Shown: positions 9,308-18,029 of the stretch, piece by piece
Numbering within the stretch: position 1 is the first letter of the stretch
Layout: each line of letters starts with the position of its first letter
Source: Psychroflexus longus
GTDB lineage: Bacteria > Bacteroidota > Bacteroidia > Flavobacteriales > Flavobacteriaceae
Direction of reading: 5' to 3'
DNA length: 64,000 bases
NCBI RefSeq assembly: GCF_020164595.1
Contig: NZ_JAIQZE010000002.1
Span: forward strand, 124,001-188,000
The notes under the pieces: model-generated
Told to the model about the DNA's origin: nothing
Databases searched by the model: none
Seen by the model: the letters and a program-made list of their open reading frames with translations, nothing else
Program-made: the position numbers and the translations under genes

Positions 9308-10279
9308 TTAACTTTCCTTAATAACCTTTAATATATTTATTTTCAAAAATCTAAAAAAGAAAAACAAAGTATATATGAACAAAAGAGATGCTGGAATAAT
9401 TAAATTAGAACGATTATCCTCTTCACTTAATACTCCAAAATTAGAGTCAACAATTTTCAACACTTGATCATTAGTAGATAGGTTATTCTTTAATCTAAGA
9501 TCATTATCTAAAAGCTCTTGCTTTTGGCTTAATAATTCTCTGAGATTTTGGCTTCCTGTAAAATTGATTGCATTATCATTTGTTTTAGGAAAAACACCAA
9601 TGTCTTTTTGATCTTTAATAATACTATCAATCTGAGATCTTATAGATTTATTTTGCTTCAATTGCTCTTCATAGCTGTTTAAGGCTAATTGTTTTAAATC
9701 ATTATAATAAGGATTATTAGTCAAGTAATTGTATAATTCTAATGATAGCACTTTATTAAGTGAAACTCCATTCACAAGTAATGATATTTTATGAGTTGGA
9801 TATTCACCCCTATTAATTGCATTTCCTATAAAGGAAATGTCATCATATTCATCCAATAAAAGTTCAAATATTTCTTTATTCTCTTGTGACCTATTAACTA
9901 GAGAATAAATATCTACAACTGGATCAACCCTTACTTCTTCAATCCTTTCGTATTCATCACCAAAAATACTGCTTAAAAAAACAGTGTCTTTATCCTTTAT
10001 CTTTTGATTGATAGCTTCTGCTTTGCTGTACAAATACTCAGTACTTCCAAAATTGGTTTTAACTAAAAATTCATTTTTATAAATTTTATCTACCTGCGTT
10101 GAAAACATCAACTGAATTCCTATGCCTATAATTAAAACTATCAAAAGTCTAAACTTATGATTCCAAAAAAATTGAAAGATTTGGACAAGCCCAATTAAAA
10201 TGGATTTGAAAATTGATTTTATTTTATCAAAAACTACACTTAAATCAATTTCGTCGTTTTGGGAGGATTGGTCACTCAT
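9308..10279 (-). CDS. Wzz/chain-length-determinant-like membrane protein
   Basis: A 323-residue protein with two hydrophobic segments (about residues 43-58 and 293-313) enclosing a polar, partly helical domain with coiled-coil-like stretches. This is the Wzz/PCP architecture that sets glycan chain length in the periplasm. There is no C-terminal BY-kinase domain. I see no strong sequence signature, so the assignment rests on topology and on being the first gene of the wecB-wecC-wzx operon. A good Bacteroidota -7 element (TATATTTG at 10311-10304, minus strand) lies just upstream, so the operon probably starts here rather than at purF. Confidence 0.65.
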   Translation of the reverse strand: MSDQSSQNDEIDLSVVFDKIKSIFKSILIGLVQIFQFFWNHKFRLLIVLIIGIGIQLMFSTQVDKIYKNEFLVKTNFGSTEYLYSKAEAINQKIKDKDTVFLSSIFGDEYERIEEVRVDPVVDIYSLVNRSQENKEIFELLLDEYDDISFIGNAINRGEYPTHKISLLVNGVSLNKVLSLELYNYLTNNPYYNDLKQLALNSYEEQLKQNKSIRSQIDSIIKDQKDIGVFPKTNDNAINFTGSQNLRELLSQKQELLDNDLRLKNNLSTNDQVLKIVDSNFGVLSEEDNRSNLIIPASLLFIYTLFFFFRFLKINILKVIKES

Positions 10280-10303
10280 AACAGTTGATCATAAATTTGT
10301 GTG

Positions 10304-10311
10304 CAAATATA
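10304..10311 (-). promoter_or_regulatory. Promoter -7 element of the polysaccharide operon
   Basis: TATATTTG on the minus strand, a perfect match to the Bacteroidota -7 consensus TAnnTTTG, 25 bases upstream of the Wzz-like start. No clear TTG/TTTG -33 element is at the expected distance. Suggests the polysaccharide operon is transcribed separately from purF. Confidence 0.5.
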
Positions 10312-10347
10312 TTTAAAAAGAGGAACTAGGAAAGTTAAAACTAAATT

Positions 10348-12249
10348 TTAATACGCCCTGTCGTTTTTACCTTCGTAAAAGTTCATAAACGCCTTATTAA
10401 CTACCTTATTGCCTCCTTGTGTTGGGTAGTCTCCTGTAAAGTACCAGTCACCCAGATTTTTGGGGCAGGCTTCATGGAGTTTATCTACAGTTTGATAAAT
10501 AACTTTTACTTCTGAAGAGATGCTCTCATCGCTTAGAAGCTGAGCAATGCGATCGGAGACTTCTTCGTAAGTAAAAGGCTCATACATCGCCTTGACGTGG
10601 TTTTGTTCCGCCTGATGAGCAAATTCAGATTGGTCTTTACATTTATCATAGATCGCATCTACCGTTTCCTTATAAATACCACGCTCCTTTAGAAGGGAAA
10701 CTGTTGCTTGAAAGGCCACAAAATCTTCCAGTTTTGCCATATCTATCCCGTAGCAATCCGGATAACGGATCTGTGGCGCTGAAGACACAATGATGATTTT
10801 TTTGGGATTTAGACGATCCAGCATTTTTAAAATACTCTTCTTTAGGGTCGTGCCACGAACAATGCTATCATCGATCACGACCAAATTATCAGTAGTTTTT
10901 ACAACACCGTAAGTCACATCGTAAACGTGAGCCACCAAATCATCCCTACTGCTATCTTCCGCGATAAAGGTTCGCAACTTTACATCTTTGACTGCGATTT
11001 TCTCTGTTCGCAATCTCAGACTGAGAATATCTGAAAGCCGCTCATCGGTTAAGCCTTCTTTTTCTTTTAGTATCGCCTGATTTTTCTGTCGGTTTAATTC
11101 GTCCTGTGCGGCTTCTACCATCCCGTAAAATGAAGTTTCAGCCGTGTTCGGAATGAAGGAGAATACAGAATTCATGGTGTCATAATCGATAGTTTTCAGC
11201 ACATCCGGCATCAGTAAGCGACCGAGGTTTTTACGCTCTTTATAAATTTCAGCATCGCTGCCTCTGGAAAAATAAATACGTTCGAAAGAACAGGCTTTAC
11301 GTTCTCTTGGTTTAAGTATGGTTTTGAAATGAACAGAACCGTCTTTCTTGGTAATGATCGCTTCACCAGGCATCAGCTCATGGACATCTTCGTAAGCGAC
11401 GTTGAAGGCCGTCTGTATCACAGGACGTTCAGAAGCCACTACCACGACCTCATCATCTTTATAATAATAAGCAGGCCTTATACCATTGGGATCTCTTAGT
11501 ACAAAAGAATCTCCATGACCGAGCATTCCTGCAATAACGTACCCGCCATCCCAGTCTTTAGAAGATTTTCTTAGTATTTTGTGTACTTTCAGCTGTTCAA
11601 CTATATGAGGAGAAGCTTCTTTTTTATTGTAACCCTCGCTTTTTAGTTTCTTATAAAGCTTACCAACTTCAGAATCCAGGAAGTGGCCAATTTTTTCCAT
11701 CACTGTCACCGTATCAGCTTTCTCCTTGGGATGCTGACCTAGCTCTACCAGATTTTGGAATAACTCATTGACGTTGGTCATATTGAAGTTACCAGCCACA
11801 ATTAAGTTTCGGTGCATCCAGTTGTTTTGTCTTAGAAAGGGATGTACACTTTCTATGCTGTTTTTACCAAAGGTTCCGTAACGCACGTGACCCAAAAACA
11901 CCTCACCTAAATAGGGAAGCTTAATTTTTTCATTGTCAATATCTTCTAAAATCTCGGGGTGCTCCTTAAGCTCACGATTAATTCTTTCATTCACCTGAGC
12001 AAAAATATCCTGAATGGGCTGCGCTTCGTTGGAACGGATTCTACTGATGTATCGATTTCCAGGCTTCACATCTAGCTTTACACTAGCCAAACCAGCACCA
12101 TCCTGCCCTCGATTGTGCTGCTTCTCCATCATCAAATACATTTTGTTAATGCCATAAAAGGCACTACCATACTTCTCCTTATAATAAGAAAGGGGTTTTA
12201 GAAGTCTTAAAGTGGCGATGCCACATTCGTGTTTGATCAATTCACTCAT
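10348..12249 (-). CDS. purF: Amidophosphoribosyltransferase, long Bacteroidota form
   Basis: First step of purine synthesis: PRPP plus glutamine gives phosphoribosylamine. The Ntn-hydrolase glutaminase begins at Cys9 in HECGIATLRLL, so residues 1-8 are probably a cleaved propeptide. GHVRYGTFG and MHRNLIVAGNFNMTN are glutaminase-site blocks, and the PRPP loop VVIDDSIVRGTTLKK lies near residue 455. At 633 residues it is longer than the classical ~500-residue PurF, as is usual in Bacteroidota for this variant. A hairpin (12270-12285) lies between it and the upstream PfkB kinase gene. purN and purH are elsewhere in the window. Confidence 0.9.
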   Translation of the reverse strand: MSELIKHECGIATLRLLKPLSYYKEKYGSAFYGINKMYLMMEKQHNRGQDGAGLASVKLDVKPGNRYISRIRSNEAQPIQDIFAQVNERINRELKEHPEILEDIDNEKIKLPYLGEVFLGHVRYGTFGKNSIESVHPFLRQNNWMHRNLIVAGNFNMTNVNELFQNLVELGQHPKEKADTVTVMEKIGHFLDSEVGKLYKKLKSEGYNKKEASPHIVEQLKVHKILRKSSKDWDGGYVIAGMLGHGDSFVLRDPNGIRPAYYYKDDEVVVVASERPVIQTAFNVAYEDVHELMPGEAIITKKDGSVHFKTILKPRERKACSFERIYFSRGSDAEIYKERKNLGRLLMPDVLKTIDYDTMNSVFSFIPNTAETSFYGMVEAAQDELNRQKNQAILKEKEGLTDERLSDILSLRLRTEKIAVKDVKLRTFIAEDSSRDDLVAHVYDVTYGVVKTTDNLVVIDDSIVRGTTLKKSILKMLDRLNPKKIIIVSSAPQIRYPDCYGIDMAKLEDFVAFQATVSLLKERGIYKETVDAIYDKCKDQSEFAHQAEQNHVKAMYEPFTYEEVSDRIAQLLSDESISSEVKVIYQTVDKLHEACPKNLGDWYFTGDYPTQGGNKVVNKAFMNFYEGKNDRAY

Positions 12250-12264
12250 TGGTGTATCCTATAA

Positions 12265-12285
12265 AAATGCCCTGAAATTTCAGGG
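12265..12285 (-). terminator. Hairpin between pfkB-type gene and purF (terminator or attenuator)
   Basis: The perfect palindrome CCCTGAAATTTCAGGG (12270-12285), followed on the minus strand by CATTTTTATAG, lies 10 bases after the kinase stop and about 20 bases before the purF ATG. The short T-rich tract makes it terminator-like. So close to purF it could instead act as a leader attenuator. Confidence 0.5.
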
Positions 12286-12294
12286 TAGTAAGTG

Positions 12295-13218
12295 TTAAGC
12301 TAAATTTATTTCAAATTGAGTTAGAGCTTGAAAACTTTCTAAGCGCTGGTCGACTTCGTCTTTATCCAATTCAAGCATTTTTTCAGTCCCAAATTTTTCA
12401 ACACAGAACGATGCCAGATTGGATCCGTAAATCACAGCATTTTTCATATTTTCAAAAGAAGTGTCTTTAGTATTCGCTAGGTAACCTACAAATCCACCTG
12501 CAAAGGTATCTCCAGCTCCGGTTGGATCAAATACTTCTTCAAGCGGAAGCGCTGGTGCAAAAAACATTTCTTCGTTGTGGAACAACAAAGCGCCGTGTTC
12601 TCCTTTCTTTATGACCACATAGTCTGGCCCCATATCTCTTATTTTTCTGGCTGCCTTAACTAGCGAATATTCACCAGAAAGCTGTCTCGCTTCTTCATCG
12701 TTAATCGTAATGACATCCACTTTAGCAATCACCTGCTTTAGTAAATCCAATTCTGAATCCATCCAGAAATTCATGGTATCCAATACAATTAATTTTGGAT
12801 TTTCAACCTGGTCAATCACACTTAACTGAACAGCGGGATGCAAGTTTCCGAGCATCACGATATCAGAATTGATATAGTCTTTTGGTACAACAGGACTAAA
12901 TTCTGCTAGCACGTTCAATTGCGTGTCCAGAGTGTCTCTGGAATTCATATCGTTATGGTAACGGCCACTCCAGAAAAAAGTCTTGCCACCTTTTACTATT
13001 TCTAAGCCTTCTAAATTCACATTTCTATCGGTAAGCAAATCCAAATACTCCTGAGGAAAATCATCTCCAACAACTGAAACTATTCCAGATTCCACGTCAA
13101 ATTGAGAAGCACTTAAAGCGATGTAAGTCCCTGCGCCACCAAGAATTTTATCTGTTTTTCCGAAGGGCGTTTCAATAGCATCAAAAGCCACAGTTCCTAC
13201 AATCAATAATTTGCTCAT
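12295..13218 (-). CDS. PfkB-family sugar/nucleoside kinase
   Basis: A ribokinase-fold kinase of 307 residues. The N-terminus MSKLLIVGTVAFDAIETPFG with GGAGTYIALSASQF is the substrate-binding half, and DPTGAGDTFAGGFVGYLA near the C-terminus is the PfkB signature with the catalytic Asp and the anion hole. I use the ATG at 13218 rather than 13239, because the family starts at this point and the -7 promoter element lies at 13244-13237, overlapping the longer start. It sits upstream of purF, which suggests a nucleoside or ribose substrate, but the sequence alone does not show which. Confidence 0.88.
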   Translation of the reverse strand: MSKLLIVGTVAFDAIETPFGKTDKILGGAGTYIALSASQFDVESGIVSVVGDDFPQEYLDLLTDRNVNLEGLEIVKGGKTFFWSGRYHNDMNSRDTLDTQLNVLAEFSPVVPKDYINSDIVMLGNLHPAVQLSVIDQVENPKLIVLDTMNFWMDSELDLLKQVIAKVDVITINDEEARQLSGEYSLVKAARKIRDMGPDYVVIKKGEHGALLFHNEEMFFAPALPLEEVFDPTGAGDTFAGGFVGYLANTKDTSFENMKNAVIYGSNLASFCVEKFGTEKMLELDKDEVDQRLESFQALTQFEINLA

Positions 13219-13236
13219 ATCTATCGAAATTTTTTG

Positions 13237-13244
13237 CAAATATA
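13237..13244 (-). promoter_or_regulatory. Promoter -7 element of the PfkB kinase gene
   Basis: TATATTTG on the minus strand matches TAnnTTTG exactly and lies about 20 bases upstream of the ATG at 13218, implying a very short leader. No clean TTG element is visible at the usual spacing. Confidence 0.5.
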
Positions 13245-13789
13245 GGCTTTCTATAAGAATTTAATCGGCTGAAGGTTTTATTTCAAAGCCTATAAAAATC
13301 AATAAGTAAAAACCATATAAAGACTTAGCGGAATTTGATTTTATACTTCTTGAAAAGAAACTTTTTAATTGAAGACTTTTGTTTTTTTATCCACAAAACC
13401 ATTTGTAAATACCAGAAGAAGATGTCCTGCTTTTAAGGGCTTCAAATTTGGAGCTTAACAAATGGTCCTTTTAATTTAAAGTAGATTAAAAAATTATTAA
13501 TGTACATTAATTTAAAAAGTAATGTACATTATTTAAGAAGACAGAGAGGTTGAAATTTAAAACCAAGCTTTAGATTTAATAGTTTGCACATGTTGAAGTT
13601 CATGTCAGAGGTTCTGGTTACTTTAAATAGTTTATAAAGCAGTTAAAACGATATCTGTCTAGTCTTTTGTTTTCAAAACCGATTAATGGAACACCCTTAA
13701 GTATATTAGACTAGATTTTACTATTAAAGCAGGTCACATAGACTTAGGATTTCAACCTGTTTAGAGCCTGAGATAGCTCACAGAAAAGT
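13245..13789. other. 545-base intergenic region without a convincing gene
   Basis: AT-rich and without a coding frame I would defend. It holds a pair of related palindromes (13496-13531, listed separately) and a weaker long-range inverted repeat TCTAGTC/GACTAGA (13658-13664 and 13709-13715). No tRNA cloverleaf or T-tailed hairpin was recognised. Confidence 0.5.
13496..13531. repeat. Tandem pair of AATGTACATT palindromes
   Basis: ATTAATGTACATTAAT (13496-13511) and TAATGTACATTA (13520-13531) are both perfect palindromes sharing the core AATGTACATT. Their centres are 22 bases apart, about two helical turns, so both would face the same side of the DNA. This is the geometry of a double operator for a dimeric regulator. 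No gene start is close: the kinase start is about 280 bases away. Confidence 0.55.
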
Positions 13790-14410
13790 TTACTTTCTCC
13801 CAAAATCAGCAGGAATTTCTCCCCAGCTTTTGGTTTCCCATTTCAGAATAGGGTTTTTAAAGGTGTTTTTTGAAAGCCAGATTTCAGCTCTTTTGATCAA
13901 TTCAAATAGTTTTTCATTTTTTGAATTCTTATTAAGCTTGGTCTTGCATTTTTTCTGTCGGATCCAGGACATGGCAATTTTGGAGTCAGTATAAATGGGT
14001 AATTCACTTTTCTTGTCTTTCAAGAAAGCTAAGCCATGAACTAAGGCCAAAAACTCTCCTATATTATTAGTGCCATTTGGAAAAGGGCCCATATGAAATA
14101 AGACCCGTTTCGTTTTGGTGACCACCCCTCTGTATTCCATTTTGCCCGGATTACCACTCGATGCAGCATCTACAGCAATAGATTTCCATTCGATGCCTTC
14201 TGTAGAAAAAGATGTGGAAGTTAGTTTTTTTTGTTTTTGATAGCCAAAAAAACCCATTGCGTAAGCATCTTTGGCCACTTCCTGGCTTGAGAAAGATTTG
14301 TATTTGGCATTAGGATAGTTCTGGATTTTCAGTTTACACTCATTCCAAGAGGAATAGATTCCTGGTTCATAACCTTCCCATACGACATAATACTTAGAGG
14401 ATTTGGCCAT
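13790..14410 (-). CDS. rnhA: Ribonuclease HI with N-terminal viroplasmin-like domain
   Basis: Cleaves the RNA strand of RNA-DNA hybrids. Residues 5-50 (KYYVVWEGYEPGIYSSWNEC followed by an F/Y-rich stretch) form the caulimovirus-viroplasmin-like domain that binds hybrids in eukaryotic-type RNase H1. The RNase H fold follows with the four metal ligands visible: Asp81 (AVDAASSGNPG), Glu119 (NNIGEFLAL), Asp142 (IYTDSKIA) and Asp202 (PADFGRK). Length 206 is normal for this two-domain form. It ends a short minus-strand pair with purN (3-base gap). Confidence 0.9.
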   Translation of the reverse strand: MAKSSKYYVVWEGYEPGIYSSWNECKLKIQNYPNAKYKSFSSQEVAKDAYAMGFFGYQKQKKLTSTSFSTEGIEWKSIAVDAASSGNPGKMEYRGVVTKTKRVLFHMGPFPNGTNNIGEFLALVHGLAFLKDKKSELPIYTDSKIAMSWIRQKKCKTKLNKNSKNEKLFELIKRAEIWLSKNTFKNPILKWETKSWGEIPADFGRK

Positions 14411-14413
14411 AAA

Positions 14414-15001
14414 TTAAGTCAACAGCTTTTCAATCACTTTGGGATAGTGCTCATATTCTAGGCTATGAATTTTTTCTTCCAGAGAGTTAAGGTCTTCATC
14501 ATTATCCAGTTCTAGTTTGATCTGGGCAATAATTTCGCCTTCGTCATACTCTTCATTGACATAATGTATAGTGATTCCACTTTCTTTATCTCTATTCTTT
14601 AATGTCTTTCTGAAAACCCGCTCTCCATACATGCCTTCACCACCATATTTAGGGAGTAAAGAAGGATGAATATTTATTATTTGTTTTGGAAAGGCAGCTA
14701 AAAAAGACTCAGGAACTTTCAACAGGAAGCCTGCAAATGCTATAATACTGGGATTAATATCTTTTATAACATTTATAAGAGATGGGGAATCGTATAAGTC
14801 CTCTTTTTCAAAATGAACACACTTAATACCAAGGTCGTGTGCCCTTCGTAAAACTTTAGATTTTTTATTATTAGAGAATATATGAGAGACCTCAATATTT
14901 TTATTATTTCTGAAATAATGATATATATTTACAGCGTTTGTCCCATTACCTGAGGCAAAAACAACAATCTTTTTTTTTGAATTTAAATTTGAATCTTCCA
15001 T
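14414..15001 (-). CDS. purN: Phosphoribosylglycinamide formyltransferase
   Basis: Transfers a formyl group from 10-formyl-THF to GAR in purine synthesis. The start KIVVFASGNGTNAVNIYHYF holds the GSGTN-like phosphate site (here ASGNGTN), and IINIHPSLLPKYGG has the catalytic Asn-x-His-Pro-Ser motif, with GITIHYVNEEYDEGEII supplying the catalytic Asp region. 195 residues fits the family. Divergently placed to acpP with a 154-base gap; purN next to acpP-fabF is a recurrent Flavobacteriia arrangement. Confidence 0.93.
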   Translation of the reverse strand: MEDSNLNSKKKIVVFASGNGTNAVNIYHYFRNNKNIEVSHIFSNNKKSKVLRRAHDLGIKCVHFEKEDLYDSPSLINVIKDINPSIIAFAGFLLKVPESFLAAFPKQIINIHPSLLPKYGGEGMYGERVFRKTLKNRDKESGITIHYVNEEYDEGEIIAQIKLELDNDEDLNSLEEKIHSLEYEHYPKVIEKLLT

Positions 15002-15094
15002 TTTACTTAATGTTGAATTTGAAATATAAGCAATTTCAAAACTAATTTATAAAATATTATTATGTAAATTTAAACACATTTTCAGCTTAAAAAC

Positions 15095-15123
15095 TTGTTT
15101 TAAACTAAAGTTTTATATTTTTG
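15095..15123 (+). promoter_or_regulatory. Promoter of acpP-fabF-rnc
   Basis: TTG at 15095-15097 and TATTTTTG at 15116-15123 with an 18-base spacer match the Bacteroidota sigma-A promoter. The acpP ATG follows 32 bases downstream. Confidence 0.6.
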
Positions 15124-15155
15124 CGCACTGAATTTAAACATAAAAAAATACAATC

Positions 15156-15392
15156 ATGTCAGACATTGCATCAAGAGTAAAAGCCATTATCGTTGATAAG
15201 TTAGGCGTTGACGAAAACGAAGTTGTTACAGAAGCAAGCTTTACAAACGATTTGGGAGCAGATTCTTTGGATACAGTTGAGCTTATCATGGAATTCGAAA
15301 AAGAATTTGATATTCAAATACCTGATGACCAAGCAGAGAACATTTCTACAGTTGGTCAAGCTGTCTCTTACATAGAAGAAGCTAAAAAATAA
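15156..15392 (+). CDS. acpP: Acyl carrier protein
   Basis: Carries growing fatty acyl chains on a phosphopantetheine arm. The 78-residue acidic protein has the attachment site in [15 protein letters not shown] with Ser37 modified. It is 13 bases upstream of fabF and has its own good promoter. All residues expected for a housekeeping ACP are present. Confidence 0.97.
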   Translation: MSDIASRVKAIIVDKLGVDENEVVTEASFTNDLGADSLDTVELIMEFEKEFDIQIPDDQAENISTVGQAVSYIEEAKK

Positions 15393-15405
15393 ACAGTCTT
15401 ATTTC

Positions 15406-16659
15406 ATGGAATTAAAGCGAGTTGTAGTTACTGGATTAGGTGCACTTACACCTATCGGAAATAATATATCAGAATACTGGGATAGCCTAATACACGGTAA
15501 AAGTGGAGCAGCGCCTATCACCTATTTTGATACTAGCCTGTTCAAAACCAAATTCGCTTGTGAAATAAAAAATTTTAATGCCAACGATTACTTCGACAGA
15601 AAAGAAGTGAGACGGCTCGACAGGTTTGCACAATATGCTTTGGTAGCTTCAGATGAGGCCATCCTGGATTCAGGTGTAGATCTTAATGTCGTCGATAAAT
15701 ATCGTGTCGGTGTCATATGGGGTGCCGGAATTGGTGGACTTGAGACTTTCCAAAATGAAGTTATTGACTTTGCTAAAGGAGATGGAACACCACGTTTCAA
15801 CCCTTTCTTCATTCCAAAAATGATTGCAGACATTGCTCCTGGAAACATTTCCATCAAACATGGATTTATGGGCCCTAATTATGCAACGGTTTCTGCATGT
15901 GCCTCCTCAGCCAATGCTATGATAGACGCTCTCAACTACATAAGGTTGGGATACAGCGATATCATGGTTACCGGAGGAAGTGAAGCAGCAGTAACACAAG
16001 CTGGTATGGGTGGATTTAATTCCATGCATGCGCTTTCCACAAGAAATGATGACCCGGAAAAAGCATCCAGACCTTTCGATGCGAATAGAGATGGTTTCGT
16101 TCTTGGTGAAGGTGGAGGCGCTCTGATTCTTGAAGAATATGAGCATGCCAAAGCAAGAGGAGCAAAGATTTATGCTGAAGTCATTGGAGGAGGGATGTCC
16201 TCTGATGCGTATCACATGACAGCTCCACATCCTGAAGGGATTGGTGTCATCGCTGTGATGAAAAATTGTCTGGAAAATTCTGGACTCAAACCTGAAGATG
16301 TAGATACTATAAATACACATGGTACTTCTACTCCTCTTGGCGATGTGGCAGAATTGAAAGCGATTAAACAAGTTTTTGGTGAACATGCTAAAAACATCAA
16401 TATTAATTCTACAAAATCCATGACTGGTCATTTACTTGGCGCTGCAGGAGCAGTAGAAGCTATCGCTTCTATTCTTGCCATGCAGAATAGCTTGGTTCCA
16501 CCAACAATCAATCATGAGACTGCAGATGAGAATATTGATTCAGAACTTAACCTGACATTGAACAAACCTCAAAAAAGAGAAATCAAAGTTGCCATGAGCA
16601 ACACGTTTGGTTTCGGAGGGCACAATGCCTGTGTAGCGTTCAAAAAGATGGAGGAGTAG
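15406..16659 (+). CDS. fabF: 3-oxoacyl-[ACP] synthase II
   Basis: Condensing enzyme that elongates fatty acyl-ACP with malonyl-ACP. The 417 residues show the nucleophile Cys165 in ATVSACASSANAM, and the two catalytic His regions NTHGTSTPLGD and SMTGHLLGAAGAVEA, ending with the NTFGFGGHNACVAFKK block typical of FabF. It follows acpP directly and is followed after 14 bases by rnc. The acpP-fabF-rnc order is standard in Bacteroidota. Confidence 0.97.
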   Translation: MELKRVVVTGLGALTPIGNNISEYWDSLIHGKSGAAPITYFDTSLFKTKFACEIKNFNANDYFDRKEVRRLDRFAQYALVASDEAILDSGVDLNVVDKYRVGVIWGAGIGGLETFQNEVIDFAKGDGTPRFNPFFIPKMIADIAPGNISIKHGFMGPNYATVSACASSANAMIDALNYIRLGYSDIMVTGGSEAAVTQAGMGGFNSMHALSTRNDDPEKASRPFDANRDGFVLGEGGGALILEEYEHAKARGAKIYAEVIGGGMSSDAYHMTAPHPEGIGVIAVMKNCLENSGLKPEDVDTINTHGTSTPLGDVAELKAIKQVFGEHAKNININSTKSMTGHLLGAAGAVEAIASILAMQNSLVPPTINHETADENIDSELNLTLNKPQKREIKVAMSNTFGFGGHNACVAFKKMEE

Positions 16660-16673
16660 TTTATTTATTTTGA

Positions 16674-17411
16674 ATGAAATTTTTAAAACATATACTAAAC
16701 GAATCCCGTTCTCGCAGAGACGGGATTTTTTTTCAAAAAATCCAGAAGATTGTAAAAGTTAAGCCCAGTAACTTATCGATTTACAAGCAGGCTTTTACAC
16801 ATACATCTTTGAAGGCTAAAGATGCAGAAGGACAAATAATAAGCTATGAACGTTTAGAATTTCTCGGAGATTCAATCCTTGGTGCAGTGATTTCTACCTA
16901 CCTTTTTGAAAACGCTCCTCATGGCGATGAAGGCTATCTTACCAAAATGCGTTCAAAAATTGTAAGCCGTAAACATCTTAACCTGTTAGGTGAAAGTTTT
17001 AATCTTACAGACTTGATCCTTTCGGAAATCTCAGCTGAAAGGCTAGGTAAAAACATCAATGGTAACCTATTTGAAGCACTTATAGGAGCTATTTATGTAG
17101 ACAAAGGCTTCAAAGCCTGCGAGAACTTCATTTATAAAAAAGTAATTCAGGAAGATGTAGATCTAGCTAAACTAGAAAAACGCATCGTCAGCTATAAAAG
17201 CCTGATGATAGAATGGTGCCAGAAAAATAAATTTCCGTTTGAATTTGTGATCGAAGATGATTTCGGAAAAGATGAAGAGAAGCATTTTGCTGTAAAATTA
17301 TTCATCAACAATGAAATTTCCGGAAAAGCAAGGGAAACTTCAAAAAAACGTGCTGAAGAAAAAGCTTCACAAAGAGCATATTTTACATTTCAAAACCACA
17401 TTAATATCTAA
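16674..17411 (+). CDS. rnc: Ribonuclease III
   Basis: Cuts double-stranded RNA in rRNA processing and regulation. The RNase III signature ERLEFLGDSILGAVIS starts near residue 59, GNLFEALIGAIYVDKG carries the second catalytic acid cluster, and a dsRNA-binding domain fills about residues 170-245 (KARETSKKRAEEKASQRAY). The N-terminal ~20 residues (MKFLKHILNESRSRRDGIFF) resemble flavobacterial RNase III starts, so the start is probably right even though codons 10-20 encode a strong terminator-like hairpin (listed separately). A short palindrome follows the stop. Confidence 0.93.
   Translation: MKFLKHILNESRSRRDGIFFQKIQKIVKVKPSNLSIYKQAFTHTSLKAKDAEGQIISYERLEFLGDSILGAVISTYLFENAPHGDEGYLTKMRSKIVSRKHLNLLGESFNLTDLILSEISAERLGKNINGNLFEALIGAIYVDKGFKACENFIYKKVIQEDVDLAKLEKRIVSYKSLMIEWCQKNKFPFEFVIEDDFGKDEEKHFAVKLFINNEISGKARETSKKRAEEKASQRAYFTFQNHINI
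16702..16733 (+). terminator. Intrinsic-terminator hairpin inside the rnc 5' coding region
   Basis: AATCCCGTTCTC (16702-16713), loop GCA, GAGACGGGATT (16717-16727) form an 11-bp stem with one bulged T, followed by a T run ending at 16733. It lies 28 bases after the rnc start codon. By shape it is a strong Rho-independent terminator for acpP-fabF, or an RNase III target site for rnc autoregulation. Confidence 0.6.
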
Positions 17412-17546
17412 AATACTTTCCACGAAAACGTTTTCTTGATGTCAAGTCCAGCATTAAGCAAGCTAAGAGTTGATGCATCTTGTTTTGTTTCATATATTTA
17501 CAATTGGTTCTGTCGTAAATGAAGGCAATTTTTGTAAATTTTGATC

Positions 17547-18029
17547 ATGAAAAAAAAGAAATTCAGTTTATCTGATTTTGAAATTTGTGATTTTAAACTT
17601 ATTGGCATTCATTCCCAACAAGAACCTCACAAATTGGCTTACCTTATAAATACCATTCTAAAGACAAATTTTAAAAGAATGGAATATGATCTGGATCTCA
17701 AAATAAACGGACAGGTCGTAGGTTTTCCTGTTTTCGATTATTATAATGAAGATTGGGACACCAAATCTCATTTAATCTGTAATAAAGTAAGCATTGAGCA
17801 AGAATTTAAAGCAGCTGAAAATTTATTTGGTACTGACGATTTTATAAAAACTGAATTCTTATTAAAAGACTACAAACAAGTAGATTACCTTTTAAAAATA
17901 GAAGATGAGCTTGATATTTTCAACCCTCAACTCATCATAGATAAACTGATAAAACTGCACCAAATATCTATGATATATACCATAGATAACAGTGCACAAA
18001 AACACCCTGAACACTTAATTTTAGACTAA
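17547..18029 (+). CDS. IPExxxVDY family protein
   Basis: A 160-residue Bacteroidota-specific protein of unknown function. The family motif appears as LLKDYKQVDYLLKIE (about residues 111-125), with VDY conserved but the IPE part replaced. No signal peptide or membrane segment. I use the ATG at 17547; the frame extends two codons upstream to a TTG. A plausible promoter (TTG 17504-17506, 20-base spacer, AATTTTTG 17527-17534) gives a very short leader. Its stop overlaps the pyk start (TAATG), so it is translationally coupled to pyruvate kinase. This rnc-IPExxxVDY-pyk order recurs in flavobacteria and hints at a role near glycolysis, unproven. Confidence 0.8.
   Translation: MKKKKFSLSDFEICDFKLIGIHSQQEPHKLAYLINTILKTNFKRMEYDLDLKINGQVVGFPVFDYYNEDWDTKSHLICNKVSIEQEFKAAENLFGTDDFIKTEFLLKDYKQVDYLLKIEDELDIFNPQLIIDKLIKLHQISMIYTIDNSAQKHPEHLILD

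Noticed and set aside
15907-16431. 174-codon minus-strand frame over fabF
   Set aside because: Antisense shadow of a well-supported gene; Cys/Ser/His-rich nonsense composition.
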